Below, piece by piece: positions 34,002 through 42,714 of a stretch of 64,000 nt of DNA. The notes beneath the pieces are model-generated. The model was not told where the DNA came from and searched no databases. It saw only the letters and a list, made by a program, of their open reading frames with translations. The translations under genes and the position numbers were made by a program. The DNA comes from Mycobacterium shigaense (lineage in GTDB: Bacteria > Actinomycetota > Actinomycetes > Mycobacteriales > Mycobacteriaceae): NCBI RefSeq assembly GCF_002356315.1, contig NZ_AP018164.1, positions 1,612,001 through 1,676,000 on the forward strand, in the 5' to 3' direction. The stretch's first letter is position 1. Every line of letters begins with the position of its first letter.

Positions 34002-35678
34002 GTGGGCACGTCTGATCGTCCGCTGGACGCCTCGGCGCTGCGGGACTGGGCGCACGCTGCGGTCAGCGACCTGATCACGCATATCGACGAAATCAACCGC
34101 CTCAACGTGTTCCCGGTCGCCGACTCCGACACCGGCGCGAACATGCTGTTCACCATGCGTTCGGCGCTGGCCGAAGCCAACGCGGGGTTCGGCGCCGAGG
34201 GCGGCCCGGGGTGCGTCGCCCGGGTGGCCTCGGCGCTGTCCGCCGGTGCGCTCAACGGGGCTCGCGGCAATTCCGGCGTGATCCTGTCCCAGATCCTGCG
34301 GGGCATCGCCGACGTCACCGCGGCCGCGGCCGCTGGCGCCGGCGGCGAGCTGCCCCAACTGGACGCGGCGCTGCTGGGGGCGGCGCTGCGGCGCGGCGTC
34401 GAGCTCGTCGTCACCTCGATGGGCGGTCAGGAGGTCCCGGGAACCATCGTCTCGGTGCTGCGCGCGGCCGCCGAGGCCGTCGAGGAGTGCGCAGCCGACG
34501 GACTGGGCGCGGCGATCACCGCCGGTGGCGACGCCGCGGTGGTGGCGCTGGAGAAGACCACCGAGCAGCTCGACGTGCTCGCCGAGGCCGGCGCCGTGGA
34601 CGCCGGCGGGCGCGGCCTGCTGGTGCTGCTGGACGCGCTGCGTTCCACGGTCAGCGGCCAGGCGCCCGCCCGCACGGTCTACGAGCTCTCGCCGCGCGCC
34701 CAGCCCGCCGTCGCCGAACGGCCGAGGCCCCAGTTCGAGGTGATGTATCGGCTGGACGGATGCAATCCGCCGGCCGCCAATGCGCTGCGGGCCCGGCTGA
34801 CGAAATTGGGCGACTCCGTGGCCATCGCCGCCGCGCCGTTCACCAGCCAGGCCAGCTATTCGGTGCACGTGCACACCGACGACGCCGGAGCCGCCGTCGA
34901 GGCCGGGCTGGCGGCGGGACGGCTGAGCCGGGTCGTGATCTCGTCGCTGAACGCCGAGGCCGTCGGTCTGCCCACGGGCAGCTGGACGAAGGAACGGGCG
35001 GTGCTCGCCGTCGTGGACGGGGACGGCGCCGCCGAGCTGTTCGCCGGCGAGGGGGCCCACGTGCTGCAGCCCGCCCCGGATGCGGACGACCCGGTGACCG
35101 GGATCAGCGCGCACCAGCTGATGCGGGCGCTCGTCGATGCCGGCGCCGCGCAGGTGATGTTGCTCCCGAACGGTTATGTGGCGGCCGAAGAGCTCGTCGC
35201 CGGGTGCACGGCGGCCATCGGCTGGGGCATCGACGTGGTGCCGATACCGACGGGGTCGATGGTGCAGGGGCTGGCGGCGCTGGCCGTGCACGAGACCGAC
35301 CGGCCGGCGGTCGACGACGGCTACACGATGGCTCGCGCCGCGGGCGGCGCCCGCTACGGATCTGTGCGCATCGCCACCGAAAGCGCCCTGACCTGGGCGG
35401 GTCGCTGCCAGCCGGGCGACGGCCTGGGTATCGCGGGCGACGAGGTGCTGATCGTGGCGCCCGACGCGGCCGGGGCGGCGATCGGCCTGCTCGATCTGCT
35501 GCTGGCCTCCGGCGGCGATCTGGTGACCGTGCTGGTCGGGGCCGGCCTGGATGCGGAGGCCGGCGCCGCGGTAACCGACGTCCTGCAAGGCCACGTGCAC
35601 GACCGCCATCCCGGGACCGAGCTGGTGAGCTACCGCACGGGCCATCGCGGTGACGCGCTGCTGATCGGGGTCGAGTAA
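34002..35678 (+). CDS. DAK2-domain protein, FakA/YloV-like fatty acid kinase
   Basis: The 558 residues have an N-terminal DhaL/DAK2 nucleotide-binding domain (INRLNVFPVADSDTGANMLFTM, then GARGNSGVILSQILRG) and a long C-terminal region as in FakA. FakA phosphorylates fatty acids presented by a FakB protein. ADSDTGANM supplies the Mg-binding aspartates. In M. tuberculosis H37Rv this region is annotated as two genes (Rv2975c and Rv2974c); here it is one intact frame. The GTG start at 34002 is followed directly by the family sequence. recG starts three bases after its stop. Confidence 0.85.
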   Translation: MGTSDRPLDASALRDWAHAAVSDLITHIDEINRLNVFPVADSDTGANMLFTMRSALAEANAGFGAEGGPGCVARVASALSAGALNGARGNSGVILSQILRGIADVTAAAAAGAGGELPQLDAALLGAALRRGVELVVTSMGGQEVPGTIVSVLRAAAEAVEECAADGLGAAITAGGDAAVVALEKTTEQLDVLAEAGAVDAGGRGLLVLLDALRSTVSGQAPARTVYELSPRAQPAVAERPRPQFEVMYRLDGCNPPAANALRARLTKLGDSVAIAAAPFTSQASYSVHVHTDDAGAAVEAGLAAGRLSRVVISSLNAEAVGLPTGSWTKERAVLAVVDGDGAAELFAGEGAHVLQPAPDADDPVTGISAHQLMRALVDAGAAQVMLLPNGYVAAEELVAGCTAAIGWGIDVVPIPTGSMVQGLAALAVHETDRPAVDDGYTMARAAGGARYGSVRIATESALTWAGRCQPGDGLGIAGDEVLIVAPDAAGAAIGLLDLLLASGGDLVTVLVGAGLDAEAGAAVTDVLQGHVHDRHPGTELVSYRTGHRGDALLIGVE

Positions 35679-35680
35679 CG

Positions 35681-37900
35681 GTGGTGGCGCTGTCCGATCG
35701 GCTGGACCTCATCGTGGGCGCCAAGGCCGCCGATCTGCTCGACGACCTGTTCGGCGTCCGTACGGTCGACGATCTGCTGCGCCACTACCCGCGCAGCTAT
35801 ACCGAGACGGCCGCCAAATGGGATGCCGAGGATGCGCGCCCGGAGGTGGGCCAGCACATCACCCTTGTCGACACGATCACCGACACCCACTCGTTCCCGA
35901 TGAAGAAGAATCCGCGGCGCAAATGCCTCCGCATCGCCGTGGGATCGGGTCGCAGCAAGGTGACCGCGACCTTCTTCAATGCGGACTACCTAAGCAAGGA
36001 CCTCACCGAGGGCACCCGGGTGATGCTGTCCGGGGAGGTCGGATACTTCCGCAACGCCATGCAGCTGACGCACCCCGACTTTCTGATCCTGGACTCCGCG
36101 GGCGGGCACAGCCGCGGCAGCAAGTCGCTGAAAACGATCGCCGATACCTCCGCGGCGCGCAGTGGTGAGGAGCTGATGTCGGCATTCGACCGTCGCTTCT
36201 TCCCGATCTATCCGGCCAGCACCAAGCTGCAGAGCTGGGACATCTACGCCTGCGTGCGCCAGGTGCTCGAGGTCCTCGATCCGGTGACCGACCCGCTACC
36301 CGACGAGCTGCTCGCCGCCCATCACCTGATGTCCGAGGACGCGGCGCTGCGGGCGATTCATCTTTCCGAAGACGAGGCCGAGCGCCGGCGCGCACGGGAT
36401 CGGTTGACCTTCGACGAGGCCGTCGGGCTGCAGTGGGCGCTGGTGTCGCGCCGGCACGGCGAGCTGTCGCAGTCGGGGCCGCCGGCGCCGCCGCGGGCGG
36501 CTGGGCTGGCCGCAGAACTGTTGCACCGCTTGCCTTTTGAGCTGACAGATGGGCAGCGCGAGACGCTCGACGTGCTGTCGGACGGGCTGGCGAGCACCCG
36601 CCCGATGAACCGGCTGCTGCAGGGCGAAGTCGGCTCGGGCAAGACGATCATCGCGGTGCTGGCGATGCTACAGATGGTCGACGCCGGCTACCAGTGCGCC
36701 CTGTTGGCTCCTACGGAAGTCCTTGCTGCACAACACCTACGGTCGATCAACGACGTGCTCGGCCCGTTGGCGATGGCCGGTCAGCTGGGCGGGGCCGACA
36801 ACGCGACCCGGGCCGCGCTGCTGACCGGATCGATGTCGGCGGCGCAGAAGAACCAGGTGCGCGCCGAGATCGCCGGCGGTGAGGTTGGCATCGTCATCGG
36901 CACGCACGCGCTGCTGCAGGATTCGGTGGAATTCCACAACCTGGGCATGGTGGTGGTCGACGAGCAGCACCGCTTCGGCGTGGAGCAACGAGATCAGTTG
37001 CGCGCCAAGGCTCCTGCCGGTATCACGCCGCACCTGTTGGTGATGACGGCGACGCCGATACCGCGCACGGTCGCACTCACGGTCTACGGCGACCTGGAAA
37101 CGTCGACCCTGCGCGAACTGCCGCGTGGCCGCCAACCCATCACCAGCAACGTCATTTTCATCCGGGACAAACCCGCCTGGCTGGACCGCGCCTGGCAGCG
37201 CATCCGCGAGGAGGTCGCGGCCGGCCGGCAGGCCTACGTGGTGGCGCCCCGCATCGACGAGACCGACGAGACGGACAAGGGGGCGGAAGACACCCGCCCC
37301 ACGGAGACCGCCGAGGGCTTGTTCGCGCGACTGCGCTCGGGCGAGCTGGCGAATCTGCGGCTGGGGTTGATGCACGGGCGGTTGCCCGCCGAGGAGAAGG
37401 ACGCCGCGATGACCGCGTTCCGCAACGGTGAGACAGATGTCCTGGTGTGCACCACTGTCATCGAGGTCGGGGTCGACGTCCCTAACGCCACCGTGATGCT
37501 GGTGATGGACGCCGACCGATTCGGCATCAGTCAGCTGCATCAGCTGCGGGGCCGCATCGGCCGCGGCGAGCATCCGAGCCTGTGCCTGCTCGCCACGTGG
37601 ACCTCGTCGGGCTCGCCGGCCGGCCGGCGGCTGCGCGCCGTCGCCGAAACCCTGGACGGTTTCGCCCTTTCCGACCTGGACCTCAAGGAGCGCCGCGAAG
37701 GAGATGTGCTGGGCCGTAACCAGTCCGGCCGGGCGATCAATCTGCGGCTGCTGTCGCTTGCCGACCACCTGGCGTTTATCGAGGCCGCGCGCGAATTCTG
37801 CACCCGGGCCTACGAAGAGAACGGCAAGCATCCCGGATTGGCTTTGCTGGCAGCGCGATTCACCGAGACCGACCGCATCGAATACCTGGACAAGTCGTGA
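35681..37900 (+). CDS. recG: ATP-dependent DNA helicase RecG
   Basis: RecG remodels stalled forks and branched DNA. The 739 residues include an N-terminal wedge/OB domain, Walker A in LLQGEVGSGKTIIA, the DEQHRFGVEQR box (motif II), MTATPIPRT (motif III) and DVLVCTTVIEVGVDVPNATVM with QLHQLRGRIGRG (motifs V and VI). The start is one of two adjacent GTG codons. The HNH gene follows with a four-base overlap (GTGA). Confidence 0.96.
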   Translation: MVALSDRLDLIVGAKAADLLDDLFGVRTVDDLLRHYPRSYTETAAKWDAEDARPEVGQHITLVDTITDTHSFPMKKNPRRKCLRIAVGSGRSKVTATFFNADYLSKDLTEGTRVMLSGEVGYFRNAMQLTHPDFLILDSAGGHSRGSKSLKTIADTSAARSGEELMSAFDRRFFPIYPASTKLQSWDIYACVRQVLEVLDPVTDPLPDELLAAHHLMSEDAALRAIHLSEDEAERRRARDRLTFDEAVGLQWALVSRRHGELSQSGPPAPPRAAGLAAELLHRLPFELTDGQRETLDVLSDGLASTRPMNRLLQGEVGSGKTIIAVLAMLQMVDAGYQCALLAPTEVLAAQHLRSINDVLGPLAMAGQLGGADNATRAALLTGSMSAAQKNQVRAEIAGGEVGIVIGTHALLQDSVEFHNLGMVVVDEQHRFGVEQRDQLRAKAPAGITPHLLVMTATPIPRTVALTVYGDLETSTLRELPRGRQPITSNVIFIRDKPAWLDRAWQRIREEVAAGRQAYVVAPRIDETDETDKGAEDTRPTETAEGLFARLRSGELANLRLGLMHGRLPAEEKDAAMTAFRNGETDVLVCTTVIEVGVDVPNATVMLVMDADRFGISQLHQLRGRIGRGEHPSLCLLATWTSSGSPAGRRLRAVAETLDGFALSDLDLKERREGDVLGRNQSGRAINLRLLSLADHLAFIEAAREFCTRAYEENGKHPGLALLAARFTETDRIEYLDKS

Positions 37901-38607
37901 ATCGCAAAGTGCTGCTGTGGTTGTCGGCGGCCGCGGTGCTCGCGGTGCTGGTCGCCTACCAGACGCTGGGGTCCTCGGCGGCCAAGCGCGCCGAAGTGGC
38001 CGCGCGCGCGGACGTCCCAACGGTGCAGCCGGGCGCCGATGTGCTGGCCGGTATCGCGGTGTTGCCGCAGCGAGCCCACCGCTACGACTATCACCGGTCG
38101 GCCTACGGCGACGCCTGGGACGACGACAATGACGCCCCGGGCGGCCACAACGGGTGTGACACCCGCGACGACATCCTGGATCGCGACCTCGTCGACAAGA
38201 CCTACGCGTGGGTCACGCGGTGTCCCAACGCGGTGGCCACCGGCATCCTGCACGACCCGTACACGAACACGTCCATCGTGTTTCAGCGTGGCGCGAAGGT
38301 CGGCGAGGCGGTGCAGATCGACCACATCGTCCCGCTCGCCTACGCCTGGGACATGGGGGCCTACGGGTGGAATCTCGCTGAGCGGCTGCGGTTTGCGAAC
38401 GATCCGGCCAATCTGCTGGCCGTCCAGGGTCAGGCCAATCAGGACAAGGGTGATTCACCGCCGGCCCAGTGGATGCCGCCCAACGCCGCATTCGCGTGTC
38501 AGTACGCGATGCAGTTCATCGCGGTGCTGCACGGCTATCAGTTGCCGGTAGACCAGCCGTCGGCGGGCGTGTTGCGGCAGGCGGCCGCCACCTGCCCCGC
38601 ACGCTGA
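37897..38607 (+). CDS. Exported HNH/DUF1524-type nuclease-like protein
   Basis: The 236 residues start with one membrane segment or signal anchor (VLLWLSAAAVLAVLVAYQTLG). The extracytoplasmic part has YDYHRSAYGDAWDDDNDAPGGHNGCDTRDDIL and the HNH-like EAVQIDHIVPLAYAWDMGA, followed by FANDPANLLAV. These resemble the DUF1524/GmrSD C-terminal nuclease fold: the DHIVPL His and the later N residues would be catalytic. It corresponds to Rv2972c. Nuclease activity is inferred, not known. Its last 36 bases before the stop region recur at 47265. Confidence 0.85.
   Translation: MNRKVLLWLSAAAVLAVLVAYQTLGSSAAKRAEVAARADVPTVQPGADVLAGIAVLPQRAHRYDYHRSAYGDAWDDDNDAPGGHNGCDTRDDILDRDLVDKTYAWVTRCPNAVATGILHDPYTNTSIVFQRGAKVGEAVQIDHIVPLAYAWDMGAYGWNLAERLRFANDPANLLAVQGQANQDKGDSPPAQWMPPNAAFACQYAMQFIAVLHGYQLPVDQPSAGVLRQAAATCPAR
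38565..38600 (+). repeat. Left 36-bp direct repeat of the accessory block
   Basis: GGGCGTGTTGCGGCAGGCGG and the following 16 bases lie at the 3' end of the HNH gene. They recur at 47265-47300 with three mismatches, 8700 bases away. The two copies bracket the PE/PPE-amidohydrolase block. Confidence 0.7.
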
Positions 38608-39276
38608 CTGCCGCGCAGCGTGAGAATGTGCTCATTGTCACCGATTTGGTGCGTCTCCCACGAACTACAGGTGGGCCGACAGGCCTGTTCGATGGTCCGG
38701 GCCTGGGACACCGCACCGAGCTCATGATGTCCGCCCGGCCGCTACGGGCGTAACTCTCGAAATTCGACGCGGCTCTTGGCTGCGATCTTTTGCGCGCTCA
38801 GATGAACGCCAGGTATTCTTTGGCCATTCGTGCAAAGGCAGGTGAGCTAGTGGCATTCCAGGCGGACATGTTGGTCGTCCACCCGAATGCGACTATCGAT
38901 GTGGGCTCACCTGCAGGCTTTGCCCCGCCTGATTCGCGTGCCAGCCGCGCCGGCACTCGAGTCATCCCCGGAAATCTCAACGGCCACTTCGATTCGGCCC
39001 ATGACGCACCGCTGCAAGCGGTTTCGGCTGCCCCGGACGCCGCCTGTGGTGTGTACAAACGTGTCGCCCGTTCGACCGCGACCGTCGCTTCGTCTACTCG
39101 ATGTATCTGCGCATCTGGATCGCCGATACACCGCTTCGGTCGGTGCGCCGCATTCGGCGGCCGCGCCTAGCTGACAGCGGGCTCCCGGGCCAGGAATGAG
39201 CGGCGCGATTGCGGCGCCGCTTCATGCCATTGGCTCACCATCAGCGAACCAACCGGCCGTTCGTAATTAAGCCTGT
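38608..39276. other. Gene-poor stretch at left end of accessory block
   Basis: I see no convincing gene here. Open frames of about 90-125 codons exist on the plus strand, but they lack ribosome sites, family motifs and mycobacterial codon bias. Base composition is somewhat less GC-rich than the flanks. It may hold remnants of the insertion event. Confidence 0.5.
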
Positions 39277-39284
39277 TTGAAAGA

Positions 39285-39302
39285 CCTAACACTATCGTTA
39301 GG
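39285..39302. promoter_or_regulatory. 18-bp palindrome upstream of the PE/PPE genes
   Basis: CCTAACACTATCGTTAGG has six-base arms around a six-base centre. Its right arm runs into the ribosome site GGGAGG used by the ORF at 39313. It may be an operator or an RNA hairpin that limits access to the ribosome site. Confidence 0.4.
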
Positions 39303-39312
39303 GAGGAATTCC

Positions 39313-39534
39313 ATGTCTTTTCCCACCGCGCCGACGGGGTTGCTGATGGCGCCCGGGCCGACTTCCGGTCTGGCTTTGGCCGTCGCCTGGATATCGATGC
39401 TGACCGTTGAACATACGCAGAGGTATCGGCTGGTGACCGCGCTGACTCGGGACCGGTTCGTTGTCAGGCTGCCGCACGCCGCTTCGCACGGCAGGGCTCG
39501 TCGCACCGTGGCGACGCTGATGTTGCGGGGATAG
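39313..39534 (+). CDS. Short PE-like protein, possibly degenerate
   Basis: The 73-residue ORF follows a strong ribosome site (GGGAGGAA) and starts MSF, like PE proteins. [16 protein letters not shown] resembles the PE core PTTGVVPAAADEVSALT, but the usual N-terminal helix of about 25 residues is missing and the C-terminal part ([17 protein letters not shown] onward) is Arg-rich and unlike PE. Its stop lies four bases before the PPE ATG, the normal PE-PPE arrangement. I read it as a PE remnant or a very divergent partner; an unrelated small protein is possible. Confidence 0.4.
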   Translation: MSFPTAPTGLLMAPGPTSGLALAVAWISMLTVEHTQRYRLVTALTRDRFVVRLPHAASHGRARRTVATLMLRG

Positions 39535-39538
39535 GCAT

Positions 39539-40792
39539 ATGGGTTTCGGAGCGCTACCGCCGGAGGTCAATTCCGGGCGGATGTATGTCGGTCCGGGGGC
39601 GGGCCCGTTGCTGGCCGCGGCGGCGGCCTGGGACGGGCTGTCCGCAGAATTGCGGTCGACGGCGGCTTCCTACCGGTCGACGGTCGAGGGTTTGACGCTC
39701 GGGTCGTGGCAGGGGGCGGCGTCGGCAGCCATGGCGGCGGCGGCCTTGCCCTACGCGGCGTGGTTGAGCTCGACGGCGGACCAGGCGGAGCAGGCAGCCA
39801 CGGCGATCGTGGCGACGGCAAGTGCCTATGAGGCCGCGTTCGCCGCGACTGTGCCGCCGTCGGTGATCGCAGCCAATCGCAGCTTGCTGTCGACGCTGGT
39901 TGCCGCCAACATCCTGGGCCAAAACACCCCGGCAATCGCCGCGGCCGAAGCCGAATACGCCGAAATGTGGGCCCAGGACGCCGCCGCGATGTACAGCTAT
40001 GCGGAGTCCTCGGCGGTGGCTGGCGAATTGACGCCGTTTTCCTCGCCGCCCCAGACCACCGATCAGTCGGGTGCGGCGACGCAATCGACCGCGGTCGCAC
40101 AAGCAGTGGGCAGCCAGACCGCCTCGGAGCTGCAGGCGCAGCTGTCCGAGCTGATCGCTCAGGTGTCCGGTACGGCGGACACTGCGACCGCTGCCGACAC
40201 GTCGCTGTGGTCGTCCTTTCTCGCCTACATCGAACCGTATTTGGGACACCTTGCCGTCATTGCCAACGGCATCACGGGGCTGTTCACAATCTTTGGGCCA
40301 GCGCTGATACCCATCGCCTGGTTCCTGGTCGCGCTGCAGATGGTGGGTCTGTCCCAAGGCGTTCCGGGTCTGGTGGCCCTGCTCAATGCCCGCCCCCGCC
40401 TGCCCTACGTCCCCGGGGCGTTGGCGCCGCTGCGGGCCCAGTACATGTCGGCGGTCATACCGGATGTCGGTGGTTGGGGCGGCACGGGGTCCCTTGGCAT
40501 CGGCCGGGCGACGTTGGTCGGCTCGCTGTCGGCACCCCAAGGCTGGGTACAGGCGGCGCCGGCAATGAGGCCGGTCGTCTCGGTGTTGCCGGGCGGGGAT
40601 CTGGGAGCCGTCCCGGGCATGGCCGAAGATACCCAGGCAGGCATGTTCGGCGACATGGTGCTGTCCAGCATCGCTGGACGAGTTCTGGCCGGAGCCACGG
40701 TGCACACCGTCACCAACGCCAGACCCGCGGGCGGCTCGGCGGCGCACGACGTTGCCACCACCGCCACCATCATCGTGGTGTCCGATGACTGA
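39539..40792 (+). CDS. PPE family protein (first of two)
   Basis: The 417 residues have Pro-Pro-Glu at positions 7-9, the ~175-residue helical PPE domain with WQG at 57-59 in the hairpin turn, and [19 protein letters not shown], the region that pairs with PE and chaperone. A hydrophobic middle ([30 protein letters not shown]) may be membrane-active. SLSAPQGW near residue 325 is a variant of the SVP motif. Export by an ESX system (probably ESX-5) to the cell surface is the family expectation. The PE partner upstream is abnormal. Confidence 0.92.
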   Translation: MGFGALPPEVNSGRMYVGPGAGPLLAAAAAWDGLSAELRSTAASYRSTVEGLTLGSWQGAASAAMAAAALPYAAWLSSTADQAEQAATAIVATASAYEAAFAATVPPSVIAANRSLLSTLVAANILGQNTPAIAAAEAEYAEMWAQDAAAMYSYAESSAVAGELTPFSSPPQTTDQSGAATQSTAVAQAVGSQTASELQAQLSELIAQVSGTADTATAADTSLWSSFLAYIEPYLGHLAVIANGITGLFTIFGPALIPIAWFLVALQMVGLSQGVPGLVALLNARPRLPYVPGALAPLRAQYMSAVIPDVGGWGGTGSLGIGRATLVGSLSAPQGWVQAAPAMRPVVSVLPGGDLGAVPGMAEDTQAGMFGDMVLSSIAGRVLAGATVHTVTNARPAGGSAAHDVATTATIIVVSDD

Positions 40793-40900
40793 GAACCCAG
40801 GGATCCGTCAGCACCCCGGTGGGTTCGCCAGGCACCGCCATGTCGCCGGCGACGCATATCGCCCGCTCGGCAGGCCACGGAACGGGCGGAAAGGGATCCC

Positions 40901-42190
40901 ATGAGCGTTGCAGTGTTACCACCAGAAGTCATCTCCGGTCAGATATATTCAGGCCCCGGTTCGGCGCCGTTGCTGGATGCTGCCACGGCCTGGGATGGGC
41001 TGTCGGCTGAATTGCAATCCGCGGCGGCCTCCTATGGCTCGATTGTCGAAGGGCTGGTCAACGAATCGTGGACGGGCCCGTCATCGGCGTCCATGGCGGC
41101 GGCGGCCGCGCCGTTTGTGGCATGGATGTCGGTCACCGCGGCCCGGGCCAAGGCAACGGCCAACCAGGCCCGTGTTGCCGCGGGCGCCTTTGAGACGGCG
41201 TTGGGCGCTACGGTCCCACCCGACGAGGTCGCGGCCAACCGCGCGCAGCTGCAAACGCTGGTGGCGAGCAACATCGTCGGGCAGAACACCGCCGCGATCG
41301 CGGCCAACGAGGCCCAATACGGCGAAATGTGGGCTCAAGACGCCGCGGCGATGCTCGCATACGCCGGGTCTTCGGCGCAGGCCGCCAACCTCGACTCGTT
41401 CACCCCGGCACCGCAGACCACCGATCCGAGCGGCTCGGCCAGCCAGGCCGCGGCGGTGGGTCAATCCAGTGCGTTGAACAGCGCCACCAGCTCAGCGACC
41501 AGACTGTCGAGCGCGACGTCCTCGCCGCCCCAACCCCTGCTGGATTTGCTGAAAGCCCTGGCAGATTTCGCCGCGTTCGCCAACATCGGCATGGGCGCTC
41601 CCAACTTCGGTATGGGTGAGTTCAAATTTTTCTGGACACCTCCCGTCACGGCCCTTCCCGACATGCCGGCGAAAGCGGCTCTGGGGGCAGGCCTGGGGGC
41701 ACGCTCGGCGGCGGCCTTTACCAGTTCGGTGTCGGCGGGTGTGGGCGACGCGAATATGGTGGGTAAGTTATCGGTGCCACCGAGCTGGGCCGGGGCCACC
41801 CCGGCGATCAGGCTGGCCGCCAACGGGTTACCCGTGGCCAGCCTTGCCGCGGCCCCGGCCGCGGCAATCCCGGGAAGCCTGCTCAACGAGATGGCACTGG
41901 GGAGCCTGACCGGCGGTGCCCTGGGTGATACTCCGCGCATCGTCAGCGCAAGTGCCACTCGGGTCGGCGGCAAAGGAGCCAAGGCCGTCGCCGAGCCGGT
42001 CAAGCTCGACGATGTCATCGCCAGGCTGCAAAAGTATCCGGATTCGGTACAGCACTGGAAAGTCGATAAGGCTGGGCTGGACGATCTGCTCGATCAGCTG
42101 TCCAAAAAGCCCGGGATCCACACCGTGCACGTGTCAAAAGGCCGCAAGCCTCAAGCCAACGCGCCCGACTCGTCGATGGGTTCCCGGTGA
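40901..42190 (+). CDS. PPE-SVP family protein with C-terminal extra domain
   Basis: The 429 residues share the N-terminal PPE domain (LPPEVISGQIYSGPGSAPLL, SWTG turn, [22 protein letters not shown]) with the first PPE, so the pair arose by duplication. GKLSVPPSWAGATP is the SVP motif. After a glycine/alanine stretch a hydrophilic tail (KLDDVIARLQKYPDSVQHWK and LDDLLDQLSKKPGIHTVHV) follows, unlike the usual PPE end, and may be a small folded module. Its stop overlaps the start of the DUF732 gene (GTGA). Confidence 0.92.
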   Translation: MSVAVLPPEVISGQIYSGPGSAPLLDAATAWDGLSAELQSAAASYGSIVEGLVNESWTGPSSASMAAAAAPFVAWMSVTAARAKATANQARVAAGAFETALGATVPPDEVAANRAQLQTLVASNIVGQNTAAIAANEAQYGEMWAQDAAAMLAYAGSSAQAANLDSFTPAPQTTDPSGSASQAAAVGQSSALNSATSSATRLSSATSSPPQPLLDLLKALADFAAFANIGMGAPNFGMGEFKFFWTPPVTALPDMPAKAALGAGLGARSAAAFTSSVSAGVGDANMVGKLSVPPSWAGATPAIRLAANGLPVASLAAAPAAAIPGSLLNEMALGSLTGGALGDTPRIVSASATRVGGKGAKAVAEPVKLDDVIARLQKYPDSVQHWKVDKAGLDDLLDQLSKKPGIHTVHVSKGRKPQANAPDSSMGSR

Positions 42191-42510
42191 AACTGCTTCC
42201 GGCGCTACTCATTCCTGCCGCAATTGCCCTCGCCGCGCCCGCCCAGGCCGACCTTGACGGGGACGATGGCGCTTTCCTGAATCGCCTGCAAAAAGCGGGC
42301 ATTGCTTATAACAGCCCAGCTCAAGTTGTCACGTCCGCCAAGGCAGTGTGCGCGTTGTTGAGTAACGGCGAAACGGCCATCGAGATCCTCAAAGACCTCA
42401 AGGACACCAACCCGGGAATGACGCTGGATCGCGCGGCTGCGTTCACGGTCATCGCGGCGAACGCCTACTGCCCCGAACACCTGGTACCGACTCCCAAGCC
42501 GGCGGCCTGA
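42187..42510 (+). CDS. Secreted DUF732 protein
   Basis: The 107 residues start with a signal peptide (MKLLPALLIPAAIALAAPAQA) with a likely AQA cleavage site. The mature DUF732 domain follows: DGAFLNRLQKAGIAYNSPAQVV, AVCALL and ANAYCPEH, whose two cysteines probably form a disulfide. The family is common in mycobacteria and has no known function. The GTG start overlaps the PPE stop, which couples its translation to the PPE gene. Confidence 0.85.
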   Translation: MKLLPALLIPAAIALAAPAQADLDGDDGAFLNRLQKAGIAYNSPAQVVTSAKAVCALLSNGETAIEILKDLKDTNPGMTLDRAAAFTVIAANAYCPEHLVPTPKPAA

Positions 42511-42655
42511 CGGGACTGAGCAGCTCAACGCGCCGCGCCTTGTTCCACGCGCTGAGGGCAACCGACGATCGTCCTGCACGGCGTCGACGGCCTCCCGCGA
42601 CCTCGACATGCGAGGCGGCAACCGCCCAGCGGGCGTCCATCCGTTCATCCACAGC

Positions 42656-42703
42656 GTCTTACCAAGAAGACGTCTTACCAAGAAGACGTCTTACAAGGAA
42701 GAT
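42656..42703. repeat. Three tandem 16-bp palindromic repeats before the amidohydrolase genes
   Basis: GTCTTACCAAGAAGAC occurs at 42656 and 42672, and a weaker copy (GTCTTACAAGGAAGAT) at 42688. Each has inverted ends GTCTT/AAGAC. The third copy ends four bases before the AAGGAG site of the first amidohydrolase. This may be an operator array for a dimeric regulator. Confidence 0.65.
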
Positions 42704-42714
42704 AAGGAGCAACC

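Noticed and set aside
38790..39170. Possible 126-residue gene at the left of the accessory block
   Set aside because: No ribosome site, atypical residue composition and overlap with another equally open frame.
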